Below the pieces are notes generated by a model. That model did no database searches, had not been told where the DNA came from, and saw only the letters and a list, made by a program, of their open reading frames with translations. From assembly GCF_012927125.1 (NCBI RefSeq), contig NZ_JABBFZ010000014.1, positions 1-64,000 on the forward strand: a DNA stretch of 64,000 bases. Direction: 5' to 3'. Origin of the DNA: Paraburkholderia antibiotica (GTDB lineage: Bacteria; Pseudomonadota; Gammaproteobacteria; Burkholderiales; Burkholderiaceae). Below are positions 38,355 through 46,863 of the stretch, in pieces. Position 1 is the first letter of the stretch, and every line of letters begins with the position of its first letter. The translations under genes were made by a program, and so were the position numbers.

Positions 38355-39332
38355 TCAAAAACCGATCGGTTTTCGCCGGTTTCCGTAATCGAGGCGAATG
38401 TCGGCCGGCTCGATCCGGTCGCGGCCCGCGATGCGCGCCGCACCGAAGCCGTTCAGGATCGCGCGGCGCATTTCGCGCGGCGACGCGCGCCTGAGCGCAT
38501 CGAGCGTCGCGTCGCCAAGCGCTTCCGGGAAACGCAGCCCCCAGTTGTGCGCGCAACGAATCTCGTCGTAGATCGACTGCGCAATGCGCCGCGCGCCGGC
38601 ATGATCGGGCGGCGGGATTTCGTAGACGTTCATCCGGTTCAGGATCGGCTCGGGAATCGCGCGTTCGTCGTTGGCGGTCGCGATCCAGATCACGTTGCCC
38701 GCGTTGATCGGAATCTCCGCGAATTCGTCGATGAAACTCTGCGCGGTGTCATGTTCGAGCAGCGCGTACAACGCGCCGAGCGGATCGTATTGCGAGTCGC
38801 CGGTGGCCTTGTCGATTTCGTCGACGGTGATCACCGGGTTCGCGTAGCTGCCGTTCACCAGCGCATCGAACACCTTGCCCGGCTTCGCGTTTTTCCATTG
38901 CGACGACGCGCCCGACAGAATCCAGCCCGCCGTCAGCGAACTCATCGCGACGTATTGATACGCGGTGCCGAGCAGACGCGCCAACTGTTTCGCGAAATGA
39001 GTCTTGCCGATGCCGGGGTCGCCGAGCAGCAGGAGCGGCATCAGCTCGAGCCGGTCTTCGGTTTCGAGGCATAGCGCGACCTGCTTGCGGATGTCGTCGA
39101 GCGGCGCGGAAAAATTGGGCAGCGCGTCGATCAGCGAATCGATCGACGGCATCCGGTTCGGCTTCACGCAAAAGCGCAGATTGCCGGTTTTCAGCATCTT
39201 TTCGTAGGTTGCGCGCAGCGCTTCGTTGGCGCCGTCGCCGAGACCGTTCAGCGCGGTTTCGACCTGATCGAGGTCGTACACCCGGCTGAACGAGGCCACG
39301 GCGATTTCCTGTTTGACCATTGCTGTCGACAT
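38355..39332 (-). CDS. AAA+ ATPase (Lon-like P-loop) of unknown client
   Basis: 325 residues, ATG start. Walker A LGDPGIGKTHFAK, Walker B VITVDEIDKA, sensor-1 VIWIATANDE and an arginine-finger region LNRMNVYEIP show an active AAA+ module related to Lon and ClpX. No peptidase domain and no Lon N-domain are attached; about 75 residues at the start are helical and of unknown role. It stands alone, so it may act as a chaperone or remodelling ATPase with an unidentified partner. Confidence 0.85.
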   Translation of the reverse strand: MSTAMVKQEIAVASFSRVYDLDQVETALNGLGDGANEALRATYEKMLKTGNLRFCVKPNRMPSIDSLIDALPNFSAPLDDIRKQVALCLETEDRLELMPLLLLGDPGIGKTHFAKQLARLLGTAYQYVAMSSLTAGWILSGASSQWKNAKPGKVFDALVNGSYANPVITVDEIDKATGDSQYDPLGALYALLEHDTAQSFIDEFAEIPINAGNVIWIATANDERAIPEPILNRMNVYEIPPPDHAGARRIAQSIYDEIRCAHNWGLRFPEALGDATLDALRRASPREMRRAILNGFGAARIAGRDRIEPADIRLDYGNRRKPIGF

Positions 39333-39669
39333 CGCTCACCCCGTTTGACTGGTGTTGCTGCGGCGGTGCCTTGTGAGCACCGGTTCGAGTCCAGTGTAGC
39401 GACGACATAAACGCATGCAAGCCAGCAGTCGTATGGCTCTGCTGCTAACAACGGCGGACTGGTCGACGGCTATCGACTCGCGGGTCGCCCGTGGATCGCC
39501 TGCTGGCCGCTTGTTTCGGCGATTGCCGTCCTTATCTGGAATGCATTGTTGCTGAACCGGCCACGGTTCGATATGTCAGAAAATCGTTGCGGCCATCAGA
39601 GGTAAGATGGCTCTCTCAAATTAATGCGGTGCTTGCTTGCGGATTCATGCCGCGACCGGAGATTCCTGT
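39333..39669. other. divergent gap, AAA+ ATPase / exported protein
   Basis: About 340 bases between two divergent genes. No repeats, hairpins or coding frames of note. It must contain both promoters, but no clear -35/-10 pair can be picked with confidence. Confidence 0.4.
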
Positions 39670-40284
39670 ATGTGGAAAACCAGTATCGTGGCCATGCTGC
39701 TTGGCGCTTCGTTGCTCGCGCACGCGCAACAACGACCAACCCAGCAAGCCGTGCAATGGCAGTTGCAGGTGGTGAAGGACGGTCAGCAGATCGACTCGTT
39801 CGAAGGCACCACCACCGTGGGCCAGGCGCGCACGGATACGCATCATCAAGTGATCCAGCATAACGTCGGTTGCAAGGACCAGCCGGCCGGCAGTATCGAC
39901 CTGTCGCGCACGATCACGCTGTCGCCGTTGCGCGTCGACCCGCAGGGCGTGATGTTTTCCATCGATACGCAGGAAACGCTCGAGGACGACAGCGCGGCGC
40001 GCACCGACATCGGCTGCAAGCTGCCGCCGCAACCGCGCCAGTTGAGCGCGAGCCATCCAGGCCTCGTGGTAGCGCCCGACCAGTGGGCGAGCTGGACGAT
40101 CGTCGAGCGCAGCCCGAACCTCGTCTACCGCTTGCACGCGAACGTCGTGGCCAATGGCGCGAACGGCAACGGCGATGCGAATGGCACAGGCAGCACGAGC
40201 GGCACGAGCGGCACGAATGGTGCGAATGGTGTGACGAACGGCAATGTCCCCGTCAGCGGCACCGCGACCGGCAAATCGAACTGA
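39670..40284 (+). CDS. exported protein with Asn/Gly/Thr-rich repeat tail, function unknown
   Basis: 204 residues from the ATG at 39,670. Signal peptide MWKTSIVAMLLGASLLAHAQ, cleaved after AHA. Residues about 25-160 are a beta-rich domain with two Cys (VGCKD, IGCKL) likely forming a disulfide. The last 40 residues are low complexity (GTGSTSGTSGTNGANGVTNG). No family recognised. It precedes the EEP hydrolase by 68 bases on the same strand and may share its transcript. Confidence 0.78.
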   Translation: MWKTSIVAMLLGASLLAHAQQRPTQQAVQWQLQVVKDGQQIDSFEGTTTVGQARTDTHHQVIQHNVGCKDQPAGSIDLSRTITLSPLRVDPQGVMFSIDTQETLEDDSAARTDIGCKLPPQPRQLSASHPGLVVAPDQWASWTIVERSPNLVYRLHANVVANGANGNGDANGTGSTSGTSGTNGANGVTNGNVPVSGTATGKSN

Positions 40285-40351
40285 CATGAACAGCGGACGT
40301 GAACCACGCGCCCTCGCGGCGCCCTCAAACAGAACACGTGGATAACGCGGC

Positions 40352-41149
40352 ATGCGAAACCCAGAAGAATTGATCCGCGAGAATCTCGCGCCGAACGATT
40401 TCATCGCGGTGAGCTGGAACCTGCACAAGGGCCGCACGCCGCTCGGCTTCCAGGCCTGGCAGGCGATGCAGCGCTGGGTCCAGTCGACTCACGCGGACGC
40501 CTATTTCCTGCAGGAAGCGATGGCGCGACGCATGCCGTCGCCGGTGCTCGCGAGCAGCTTCGGCTCGCCGATGGCCGATCCGCTGACTGACGTCTGGCAC
40601 TGCCAGGCCACCGAAATCGCGCGCGCGCTCGAACTCGAAGTCGCGCTCGGCCCGAACGTATTCAAGCCGTCGTGGCGGCACGGCAATGCGATCCTGTCGC
40701 CGCATCCGCTCGATCTCGGCGGCCGCTGGGACATCTCCGCGCACCGCTTCGAGAAGCGCGGTCTGCTGGTCGCGCGCGCGACCTTCGGCGGCCGGCTCGT
40801 CACGCTGCTGTGCGCGCATCTGGCGCTAACCCGCCCGGCGCGATTGCGGCAGATGGAGTGGATCGCGCACTGGATCGCGAAGGAAGCCCCCGATGGTCCG
40901 CTCGTGCTGGCCGGCGACTTCAACGACTGGCGCAACGACTCGGTGCCGCTCTTTCGCGAGCACGGTTTGCAGGAAGTCGCGACGCTGCTCGGCGAGCCGG
41001 CGCGCACGTTCCCGGCGTTCTCGCCGGCGTTGTCGCTGGACAAGATGTTCGTGCGCGGCATGCAGCCGGTCGAATGGATTCAGCCGACCCAGGAGACTGC
41101 GTGGCTGTCCGATCATTTGCCGTATATGGCGAAGTTGCGGCTGGATTGA
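40352..41149 (+). CDS. endonuclease/exonuclease/phosphatase (EEP) family hydrolase
   Basis: 265 residues. EEP-fold motifs in order: VSWNLHKGR (Asn), FLQEAMAR (catalytic Glu), VLAGDFNDWRND (Asp/Asn) and WLSDHLPYMAKL (Asp-His). It resembles the YbhP branch. Members cut DNA, phospholipids or phosphoesters with Mg2+; the substrate here is unknown. No signal peptide, so cytoplasmic. Followed by a terminator shared with the convergent aldose epimerase gene. Confidence 0.9.
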   Translation: MRNPEELIRENLAPNDFIAVSWNLHKGRTPLGFQAWQAMQRWVQSTHADAYFLQEAMARRMPSPVLASSFGSPMADPLTDVWHCQATEIARALELEVALGPNVFKPSWRHGNAILSPHPLDLGGRWDISAHRFEKRGLLVARATFGGRLVTLLCAHLALTRPARLRQMEWIAHWIAKEAPDGPLVLAGDFNDWRNDSVPLFREHGLQEVATLLGEPARTFPAFSPALSLDKMFVRGMQPVEWIQPTQETAWLSDHLPYMAKLRLD

Positions 41150-41192
41150 CGGGAGGGCGACCGGACGCAATGATCGGCCGGAGAAAAACAGC

Positions 41193-41220
41193 AAGGGGCG
41201 GTCTGGACCGCCCCTTTTCT
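41193..41220. terminator. bidirectional terminator between EEP hydrolase and mutarotase
   Basis: Stem GGGGCGGTC / GACCGCCCC with a 2-base spacer (effectively a tetraloop), flanked by AA and TTTT. Both genes converge on it. Confidence 0.88.
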
Positions 41221-41268
41221 TTTGGCTCGCTGGAAACACCTGGCGGAGCATCCGCGCCTACAACCTCA

Positions 41269-42342
41269 TCACCCCCGCTGCGGCGTCCACGTCAGCGCCG
41301 CCTCGATCTCCTCGCCCGGCTGCAGCACGCAGCCGCCGACCTGCTCGCGCATCCCCGCGTCGTCGAACACGTTGAAGCAGTCGGTCGTATTCGTGACCGG
41401 CTCCACGCACAGTTGCGGATCGTTGGCCGGCGCGAACACCACCATGTGATCGAACGGCGCGTCGGCGCGCATCGTCAGGCTGCGATGTTCGTCGGGCCAC
41501 GCGATCGTCGCCTCGCGCGTCCAGTTCGCGAAGTTGTTGTCGAGATCGAAGGCGTCGGGCGACATGCCCGCGCGCAACGCGTCGACGGCTGGATGCGGGC
41601 CGAGATGGGTCGGCAGCACGTCGGCGTTGGCGTGCCACATCGCCCGCACATCGGCGTAAATGCGCGTCTGCGCGGTGCGCGGATAGTACGGATGATGGCC
41701 CATGCCGAACGGCATCGGCCGCTCGGCCAGGTTCTGCGCGGACAGCGTGATGCGCAGGCCGCCGTCGCGCAACTCGATGCGCTGCCGCGCGCGATAACGA
41801 AACGGCCAGTCGCCGGGCACGCTCGCATCCGGCTCGTGCTCGAAGTGCAATTCGACCGAGCTTTCGCTGCGCGCGCCGATGCGCCACGGACGCCGCCACG
41901 CGTTGCCGTGCAGCGCGTGCGCGAAGCGCGTGTCGTTACCGGCGAGATCGATCGTCGCGCCGTCGAAGTCGAAATGCGCATCGCGAATCCGGTTGCAGTA
42001 CGGAAACAGCGGGAAGCTCGCCATCCGCAGCGGATCGCGCTGCGCGAACGCTGCCGGCGTAGCCGGCCGCAGCCAGTGCTGGGGGCCGTCGGGCGTGACT
42101 TCGTAGAAAGCCGCGAGCGCGCCGCCGATGTCCGGCGCCAGCACCGCACGCAACGGCCCGGCCGACAACGCGACGAGCCGCGCGACGATCGCCGGATCGT
42201 CGAGCCACGCGAGTTGCGTGCCGTTCTGCATGTCGGTCTGCGCCACGGCCTGCACCACGGCTGGCGCTGAAGTTGGCGCTAAGGCCTGCGCCGCGGCCGG
42301 CATCAGCGGCGCCCGGATCGGCTTCAGGGAAGCGTCGCGCAT
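41269..42342 (-). CDS. galM: aldose 1-epimerase (mutarotase), GalM-like
   Basis: 357 residues from the ATG at 42,342; a TTG two codons earlier is possible. Galactose mutarotase-like beta-sandwich: FPLFPYCNRIRDAHFDFDG (substrate-binding Arg), FAHALHGNAWRRPW (His acid), GMGHHPYYPRT (second His) and CVEPVTNTTDCFNVFD (Glu base). It interconverts alpha and beta sugar anomers. It diverges from the LacI regulator and the ytfQRT-yjfF importer, suggesting that it prepares the imported hexose or pentose for catabolism. The first 45 residues are Ala-rich. Confidence 0.93.
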   Translation of the reverse strand: MRDASLKPIRAPLMPAAAQALAPTSAPAVVQAVAQTDMQNGTQLAWLDDPAIVARLVALSAGPLRAVLAPDIGGALAAFYEVTPDGPQHWLRPATPAAFAQRDPLRMASFPLFPYCNRIRDAHFDFDGATIDLAGNDTRFAHALHGNAWRRPWRIGARSESSVELHFEHEPDASVPGDWPFRYRARQRIELRDGGLRITLSAQNLAERPMPFGMGHHPYYPRTAQTRIYADVRAMWHANADVLPTHLGPHPAVDALRAGMSPDAFDLDNNFANWTREATIAWPDEHRSLTMRADAPFDHMVVFAPANDPQLCVEPVTNTTDCFNVFDDAGMREQVGGCVLQPGEEIEAALTWTPQRG

Positions 42343-42487
42343 GATCAACAGACGGGAAACCGCGAGCGGAGGGCGGCGTCAACGTGCATTCGTGTCTCCT
42401 GTAACGGGCCGCGCACAGCACGCGGCCGGCGGACTGTATCGAGCCAGCGCGATCGAGAATCGCACGACAAGCCCTGCCCAGTCAATA

Positions 42488-42500
42488 TTATTAGTAATAA
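42488..42500. promoter_or_regulatory. LacI-type operator candidate 1 (TTATTAGTAATAA)
   Basis: A perfect 6+1+6 palindrome, TTATTA-G-TAATAA, in G+C-rich surroundings, about 150 bases from both flanking genes. Related sequences recur at 42,577 and 43,722. Confidence 0.55.
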
Positions 42501-42576
42501 AATTGTTCACGAGACCCTGTAACGTACCGAAAGCACTGTTCCAAATGACGGGTTAGCGCGCGTTGCCGCACACATA

Positions 42577-42589
42577 TTATTAGTGGTAC
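42577..42589. promoter_or_regulatory. LacI-type operator candidate 2 (TTATTAGTGGTAC)
   Basis: Shares TATTATTAGT with candidate 1 and keeps one perfect half-site, 64 bases upstream of the regulator start. Confidence 0.45.
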
Positions 42590-42652
42590 CGTCATCGGCA
42601 TGATGCCAGCGGTATCCCCCTGCTTTCGCGCCGCCTCGCCGCGGCCCGCACA

Positions 42653-43735
42653 ATGAAAAAATCGACTCAACGCCGCCCGACCATGACCGACATCGCCAAG
42701 CTCACCGGCGTGTCGCAATCCACCGTTTCGCTGGTGCTCAACAACGCGGCCGGCGCGAAATTTTCCGAAGCCACCCGCAACAAGGTGTTGAAGACCGCGC
42801 ACGACCTCGGCTACCGGATGTCGCTGCGCGAGCCGGTCACGACCTCCGGCGACGAGCGCAATCTGATCGTCTATCTGGCCGACGAAATCTCGACCAGCCC
42901 GCATCCGGTCGTCAACGTCGACGGCGCGCGCGACGCCGCCTACGCGAGCGGCAAGATGCTCGCGGTCTACTCGACGCACGGCAACGCCGACATCGAAAAG
43001 CAGGTGCTCGACACGGTGCTCACCAACCCGCACGTGTTCGGCGTGATCTACGCGACCGTCTACACGCGCAAGGTCGCGCCGCCGGCCGCGCTGTCGCAGG
43101 TGCCGACGGTGCTGCTGAACTGCTACACCGGCGACAGCGCGTTTTCGTCGGTGGTGCCGGCCGAGGTCGCGGGCGGCCATCTGGCGACCGACTACCTGCT
43201 GCAAGCCGGCCACCGGCGCATCGGCTACATCAATGGCGAGCCGTGGCAGGATGCCGCGAAAGACCGCCTGAAGGGCTACCGCACCGCGCTCGCGACCGCC
43301 GATCTACCGTTCGCGGCCGAACTCGTGCGCGACGGCGACTGGAGCTCCGGCCTCGGCTTCGAGCTGACGCTGTCGCTGATGCGCGAAGCCAACCCGCCCA
43401 CCGCGATCTTCTGCGCCAACGACCTGACCGCGATCGGCGCGATCGAAGCGCTCAAGCAGCTCGGCCTGCGCGTGCCCGAAGACGTCTCCGTGCTCGGCTA
43501 CGACGACCAGGAAATCGCCCGTCATACGCACCCGCCGCTCTCCACGGTGGTGCTGCCCAACTACGAGCTCGGCCGCTGGGCGGTCGAGACGCTGCTGCAG
43601 GAAGAGCACAACCGCGCGGCCGGCGCGCCGGTGCGGCATCGCACGGTCAAACTCGACGGCCCGCTGGTCGAACGCGCGTCGATCAGGGTAATTACCGAGG
43701 CGAAACAGCCAATAATTAATAATATTAGTGATTGA
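42653..43735 (+). CDS. LacI-family transcriptional repressor of the sugar locus
   Basis: 360 residues. N-terminal LacI helix-turn-helix (TMTDIAKLTGVSQSTVSLVL) and the hinge region, then a type I periplasmic-binding-like sensor domain (from about residue 65) with YINGEPWQDAAKDRLKGY and the conserved FCANDLTAIGAIEALKQLGL. It would bind the transported sugar or a derivative and control ytfQRT-yjfF and probably galM. Operator-like sites lie on both sides of the gene, including one across its 3' end. Confidence 0.93.
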   Translation: MKKSTQRRPTMTDIAKLTGVSQSTVSLVLNNAAGAKFSEATRNKVLKTAHDLGYRMSLREPVTTSGDERNLIVYLADEISTSPHPVVNVDGARDAAYASGKMLAVYSTHGNADIEKQVLDTVLTNPHVFGVIYATVYTRKVAPPAALSQVPTVLLNCYTGDSAFSSVVPAEVAGGHLATDYLLQAGHRRIGYINGEPWQDAAKDRLKGYRTALATADLPFAAELVRDGDWSSGLGFELTLSLMREANPPTAIFCANDLTAIGAIEALKQLGLRVPEDVSVLGYDDQEIARHTHPPLSTVVLPNYELGRWAVETLLQEEHNRAAGAPVRHRTVKLDGPLVERASIRVITEAKQPIINNISD

Positions 43736-43764
43736 CCGATAATAATTCCGAATGGAATAATCGG
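43722..43764. promoter_or_regulatory. operator candidates upstream of ytfQ
   Basis: ATATTAGTGATTG at 43,722-43,734 matches one half of the candidate operators. It is followed by an inverted repeat ATTCC-GAAT-GGAAT around 43,744-43,757. The site overlaps the end of the regulator gene, about 150-190 bases before ytfQ, a natural place to control the importer operon. Confidence 0.45.
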
Positions 43765-43911
43765 CACGTCGAGTCGGGAAGACGGACCGCGCCAGGCGAT
43801 TGCCAACGGGTCCCGTCGGCGGCGCAATCAGCGTCGGGCTCCCGCGCGACACGCGGCAATCCCGAGCAGCACAAAAAGCAAATACACCGTTACCGGTTAC
43901 TGGAGGAAGAC

Positions 43912-44931
43912 ATGGCGTCGCTCAACACGCAGTCGCGCGAGCTCGCGCGCAAGCAGCAGATTCGTCCGCTGGCAGCTTCGCTGCTGGCTCTGGCAATCGG
44001 TCTCGGGGGCGCCGCCGCGCACGCCGACGACGCATTGCCGAAGTTGCCCAACAAGACCCCGCTGAAGGTCGGCTTCGCGCAGACCGAAAGCAACAACCCG
44101 TGGCGTCTCGCCGAAACCAAGAGCTTCAAGGACGTCGCCGCGAAGTGCGGCTGGCAGGTCGTGATGACCGACGCCAACGGCTCCAATTCCAAACAGGTTT
44201 CCGATATTCAAAGCATGATCGCGCAGCACGTCGATCTGCTGGTGTTCCCGCCGCGCGAAGAAAAACCGCTCGCGCCGATCGTGCTGCAGGCGAAGAAGGC
44301 CGGCATTCCGGTGATCCTCGTCGACCGCGACGTCGACCAGTCGGTCGCGAAGGCGGGCCGCGACTACATCACCTTCATCGGCTCGGACTTCATCGATCAG
44401 GGCCACCGCGCCGCCGACTGGCTCGTCAAGGCGACCAACGGCAAGGCGAAGATCATCGAACTCGAAGGCACGACCGGCGCGTCGGCCGCGAACGATCGCA
44501 AGAAGGGCTTCGACGAAGTGGTCGCGAAGAACCCCGGCATGACGATCATCGCGTCGCAAAGCGGCGACTTCGCGCGCGACAAGGGCCGTCAGGTGATGGA
44601 AACGCTGCTGCAGGCACATCCGGACGTGACCGCCGTGTACGCGCATAACGACGAAATGGCGCTCGGCGCGATCGCCGCGATCAAGGCGGCCGGCAAGCAG
44701 CCGGGCAAGGACATCCAGATCGTCACGATCGACGGCACCAAGGGCGGCATGGATGCGATCGCCGCCGGCGAACTCGGCGCGAGCGTGCAGTCGAGTCCGT
44801 TCTTCGGCCCGCTCGCCTGCGACGTCGCGCAACGCTACGCGAAGGGCGAAAAGATCCCCGTGTGGGTCAAGGTGTCGGACCGCTTCTACGACAAGGAAAA
44901 CGTGCAGCAGAGCATGCAGTACGGCTATTGA
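43912..44931 (+). CDS. ytfQ: galactofuranose-type ABC importer, periplasmic sugar-binding protein YtfQ
   Basis: 339 residues; GGAGGA eight bases before the ATG. Signal peptide with cleavage after AAAHA (before DDALPKL). Type I periplasmic-binding fold: VGFAQTESNNPWRLAETKSF and VFPPREEKPLAPIVLQAK are strong YtfQ hallmarks (QTE, PREE). E. coli YtfQ binds galactofuranose and related furanose sugars; homologues in Burkholderia may also take arabinose or galactose. First gene of the operon, followed by a stem-loop that may stabilise its mRNA. Confidence 0.94.
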   Translation: MASLNTQSRELARKQQIRPLAASLLALAIGLGGAAAHADDALPKLPNKTPLKVGFAQTESNNPWRLAETKSFKDVAAKCGWQVVMTDANGSNSKQVSDIQSMIAQHVDLLVFPPREEKPLAPIVLQAKKAGIPVILVDRDVDQSVAKAGRDYITFIGSDFIDQGHRAADWLVKATNGKAKIIELEGTTGASAANDRKKGFDEVVAKNPGMTIIASQSGDFARDKGRQVMETLLQAHPDVTAVYAHNDEMALGAIAAIKAAGKQPGKDIQIVTIDGTKGGMDAIAAGELGASVQSSPFFGPLACDVAQRYAKGEKIPVWVKVSDRFYDKENVQQSMQYGY

Positions 44932-44943
44932 TCGCGGACCTGG

Positions 44944-44980
44944 GGAAGCGCCCCTGAAGGCCGCGCTTTCAGGGGCTTCC
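44944..44980 (+). other. intercistronic stem-loop after ytfQ
   Basis: GGAAGCGCCCCTGAA pairs with TTCAGGGGCTTCC (one bulge), loop of about 8 bases, no U-tract. Such hairpins between a binding-protein gene and the rest of an ABC operon often protect the upstream mRNA and lower expression of the distal genes. About 300 bases separate ytfQ and ytfR, with no gene in between. Confidence 0.65.
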
Positions 44981-45237
44981 TCCGGCGCTTCAGCGTTGTA
45001 GCAGGAAGTCACCCGCCTTCCATGAAAGTCTCCTCGTCGGGCGGGTGGCGGGAAGGGTTCGAAGCGACGCGCCCGTGCCCTACGGACCACGGACCGTCGC
45101 TTCGCTTTTATGCGGCGTACCATGGTTCGGCGATTGCTCCGCGCTCATGCGCGCCGGGCCCGCGCCGAACGCGCTGCGCGCCCCGCCTCGACGGCAACAT
45201 CGGCACCACCGGCAGTATCCGCATCAGGAGAACCCCC

Positions 45238-46863
45238 GTGACGGAATCCGGCACGCAAACGCCACACTCCCCTCTTACCCGTTCGCCGCTGCTCGAGATG
45301 CAGGACATCGGCATCAGCTTCGGCGGCGTGCCCGCGTTGCGCGGCGCGAATCTGAGCGTCGCCGCGGGCGAAGTGCACGCGCTGATCGGCCAGAACGGCG
45401 CCGGCAAATCGACGATGATCAAGATCCTGACCGGCGCGTATCGGCGCGGCTCGGGCAGCGTGCGCTTCGAAGGCCGCGAGGTCGATTTCCGCACGCCGAA
45501 GCAGGCGCGCGAAGCGGGCATCAGCACGATCTACCAAGAGATCAACCTGGTGCCGTTCCGCTCGGTCGCGGAAAACATCTTTCTGGGCCGCGAGCCGCGC
45601 CGCTTTGGTCTGATCGACTGGCGCACGGTGCAGCAGCGCGCCGCGGCGCTGCTCGAATCGTTCGGTCTGCAGATCGATGTGAAGAAACCGGTGGGCCGTT
45701 ATTCGACCGCGATCCAGCAGATGGTCGCGCTCGCGCGCGCCGTGTCGTCCGACGCGAAGATGGTGATCATGGACGAGTCGACCTCGTCGCTCGACGAACG
45801 CGAAGTGGAACTGCTGTTCACCGTCGTGCGCAAGCTGCGCGACGACGGCCGCGCGGTGATCTTCGTGTCGCACCGGCTCGACGAACTCTACGCGCTGTGC
45901 GACCGCGTGACCGTGATGCGCGACGGCCAGACGGTCGCGCAAAGCACGATGGCCGAGATGGACAAGCTGCAGCTCGTCACCACGATGCTCGGCCGCACGC
46001 TCGCCGCCGTGGTGCAGGAAGACACCGCGTCGCGCGAGGCGAATCTCGCGAAGCGCGGCAAGCAGGTGATCGGCGCGACAAATCTGGGCGCGCCGCCGAA
46101 GGTCAACGGGGCGTCGCTCGAAGTGCATGCCGGCGAAGCGGTCGGCCTCGCCGGTCTGCTCGGCTCGGGCCGCACCGAAACGATGCGATTGATGTTCGGC
46201 GCCGATCCGCTCGCGCAAGGCTCGCTCACGATCGACGGCGCGGCGGTCACGCTGAAGTCGCCGCAGGACGCGATCGCGCGCGGTCTCGCGTATCTGACCG
46301 AAGACCGCAAGGGCGAAGGCATCGTCCCCGAACTGTCGGTGCGCGACAACCTCACGCTCGTGTGTCTGCGCACGCTCGCGAAGAACGGCGTGGTCGACGT
46401 GAAGAAGCAGCAGGCGATCGTCGATCGCTTCATCGCGTCGCTCGGCATCAAGCTGCGCTCGCCCGATCAGCCGATCCGCGAACTGTCGGGCGGCAATCAG
46501 CAGAAGGTGCTGCTCGCGCGCTGGCTCGCGGCCGAGCCGTCGCTGCTGCTGCTCGACGAACCGACGCGCGGCATCGACGTCGGCGCGAAAGCGGACGTCG
46601 CGAAGATCGTGCGCGAGTTGCGCGACGCGGGGCTCGCGGTGCTGCTGTCGGCGTCCGAACTCGAAGAGCTGACCGCCGTCGCCGATCGCGCGGTGGTGAT
46701 TCGCGACGGCCGCACAGTCGCCGAACTGAACGGCGCCGACATGAGCGAGACCGCGATCATGGATGCGATCGCGTACGGCAGCGAGGGCCAATCGGTGCTC
46801 GCCGAAGCGGCCCAATCCGCACACATCGAAGACGCGTTGGAGGGCGACCGTCATGGCGCTTAA
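45238..46863 (+). CDS. ytfR: sugar ABC transporter ATP-binding protein YtfR (two ATPase domains)
   Basis: 541 residues from the GTG at 45,238, preceded by AGGAG; the open frame upstream (from 45,022) has no start signal. First ATPase half: Walker A GQNGAGKSTMIKIL and Walker B VIMDESTSSLD. Second half: degenerate Walker A GLLGSGRTETMRLM, signature LSGGNQQKVLLARWL and Walker B LLLLDEPTRGID. This tandem layout with a weakened second site is normal for the CUT2 group (RbsA, XylG, YtfR). It energises import through YtfT and YjfF. Its end overlaps ytfT by 11 bases. Confidence 0.95.
   Translation: MTESGTQTPHSPLTRSPLLEMQDIGISFGGVPALRGANLSVAAGEVHALIGQNGAGKSTMIKILTGAYRRGSGSVRFEGREVDFRTPKQAREAGISTIYQEINLVPFRSVAENIFLGREPRRFGLIDWRTVQQRAAALLESFGLQIDVKKPVGRYSTAIQQMVALARAVSSDAKMVIMDESTSSLDEREVELLFTVVRKLRDDGRAVIFVSHRLDELYALCDRVTVMRDGQTVAQSTMAEMDKLQLVTTMLGRTLAAVVQEDTASREANLAKRGKQVIGATNLGAPPKVNGASLEVHAGEAVGLAGLLGSGRTETMRLMFGADPLAQGSLTIDGAAVTLKSPQDAIARGLAYLTEDRKGEGIVPELSVRDNLTLVCLRTLAKNGVVDVKKQQAIVDRFIASLGIKLRSPDQPIRELSGGNQQKVLLARWLAAEPSLLLLDEPTRGIDVGAKADVAKIVRELRDAGLAVLLSASELEELTAVADRAVVIRDGRTVAELNGADMSETAIMDAIAYGSEGQSVLAEAAQSAHIEDALEGDRHGA

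Larger units (their letters stand above)
42343..42652. promoter_or_regulatory. divergent regulatory region, galM / lacI-ytfQRT-yjfF
   Basis: About 310 bases with two AT-rich operator-like sites (listed separately) in an otherwise G+C-rich stretch. Both promoters must lie here. The sites are likely targets of the LacI-type protein encoded immediately downstream. Confidence 0.6.
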
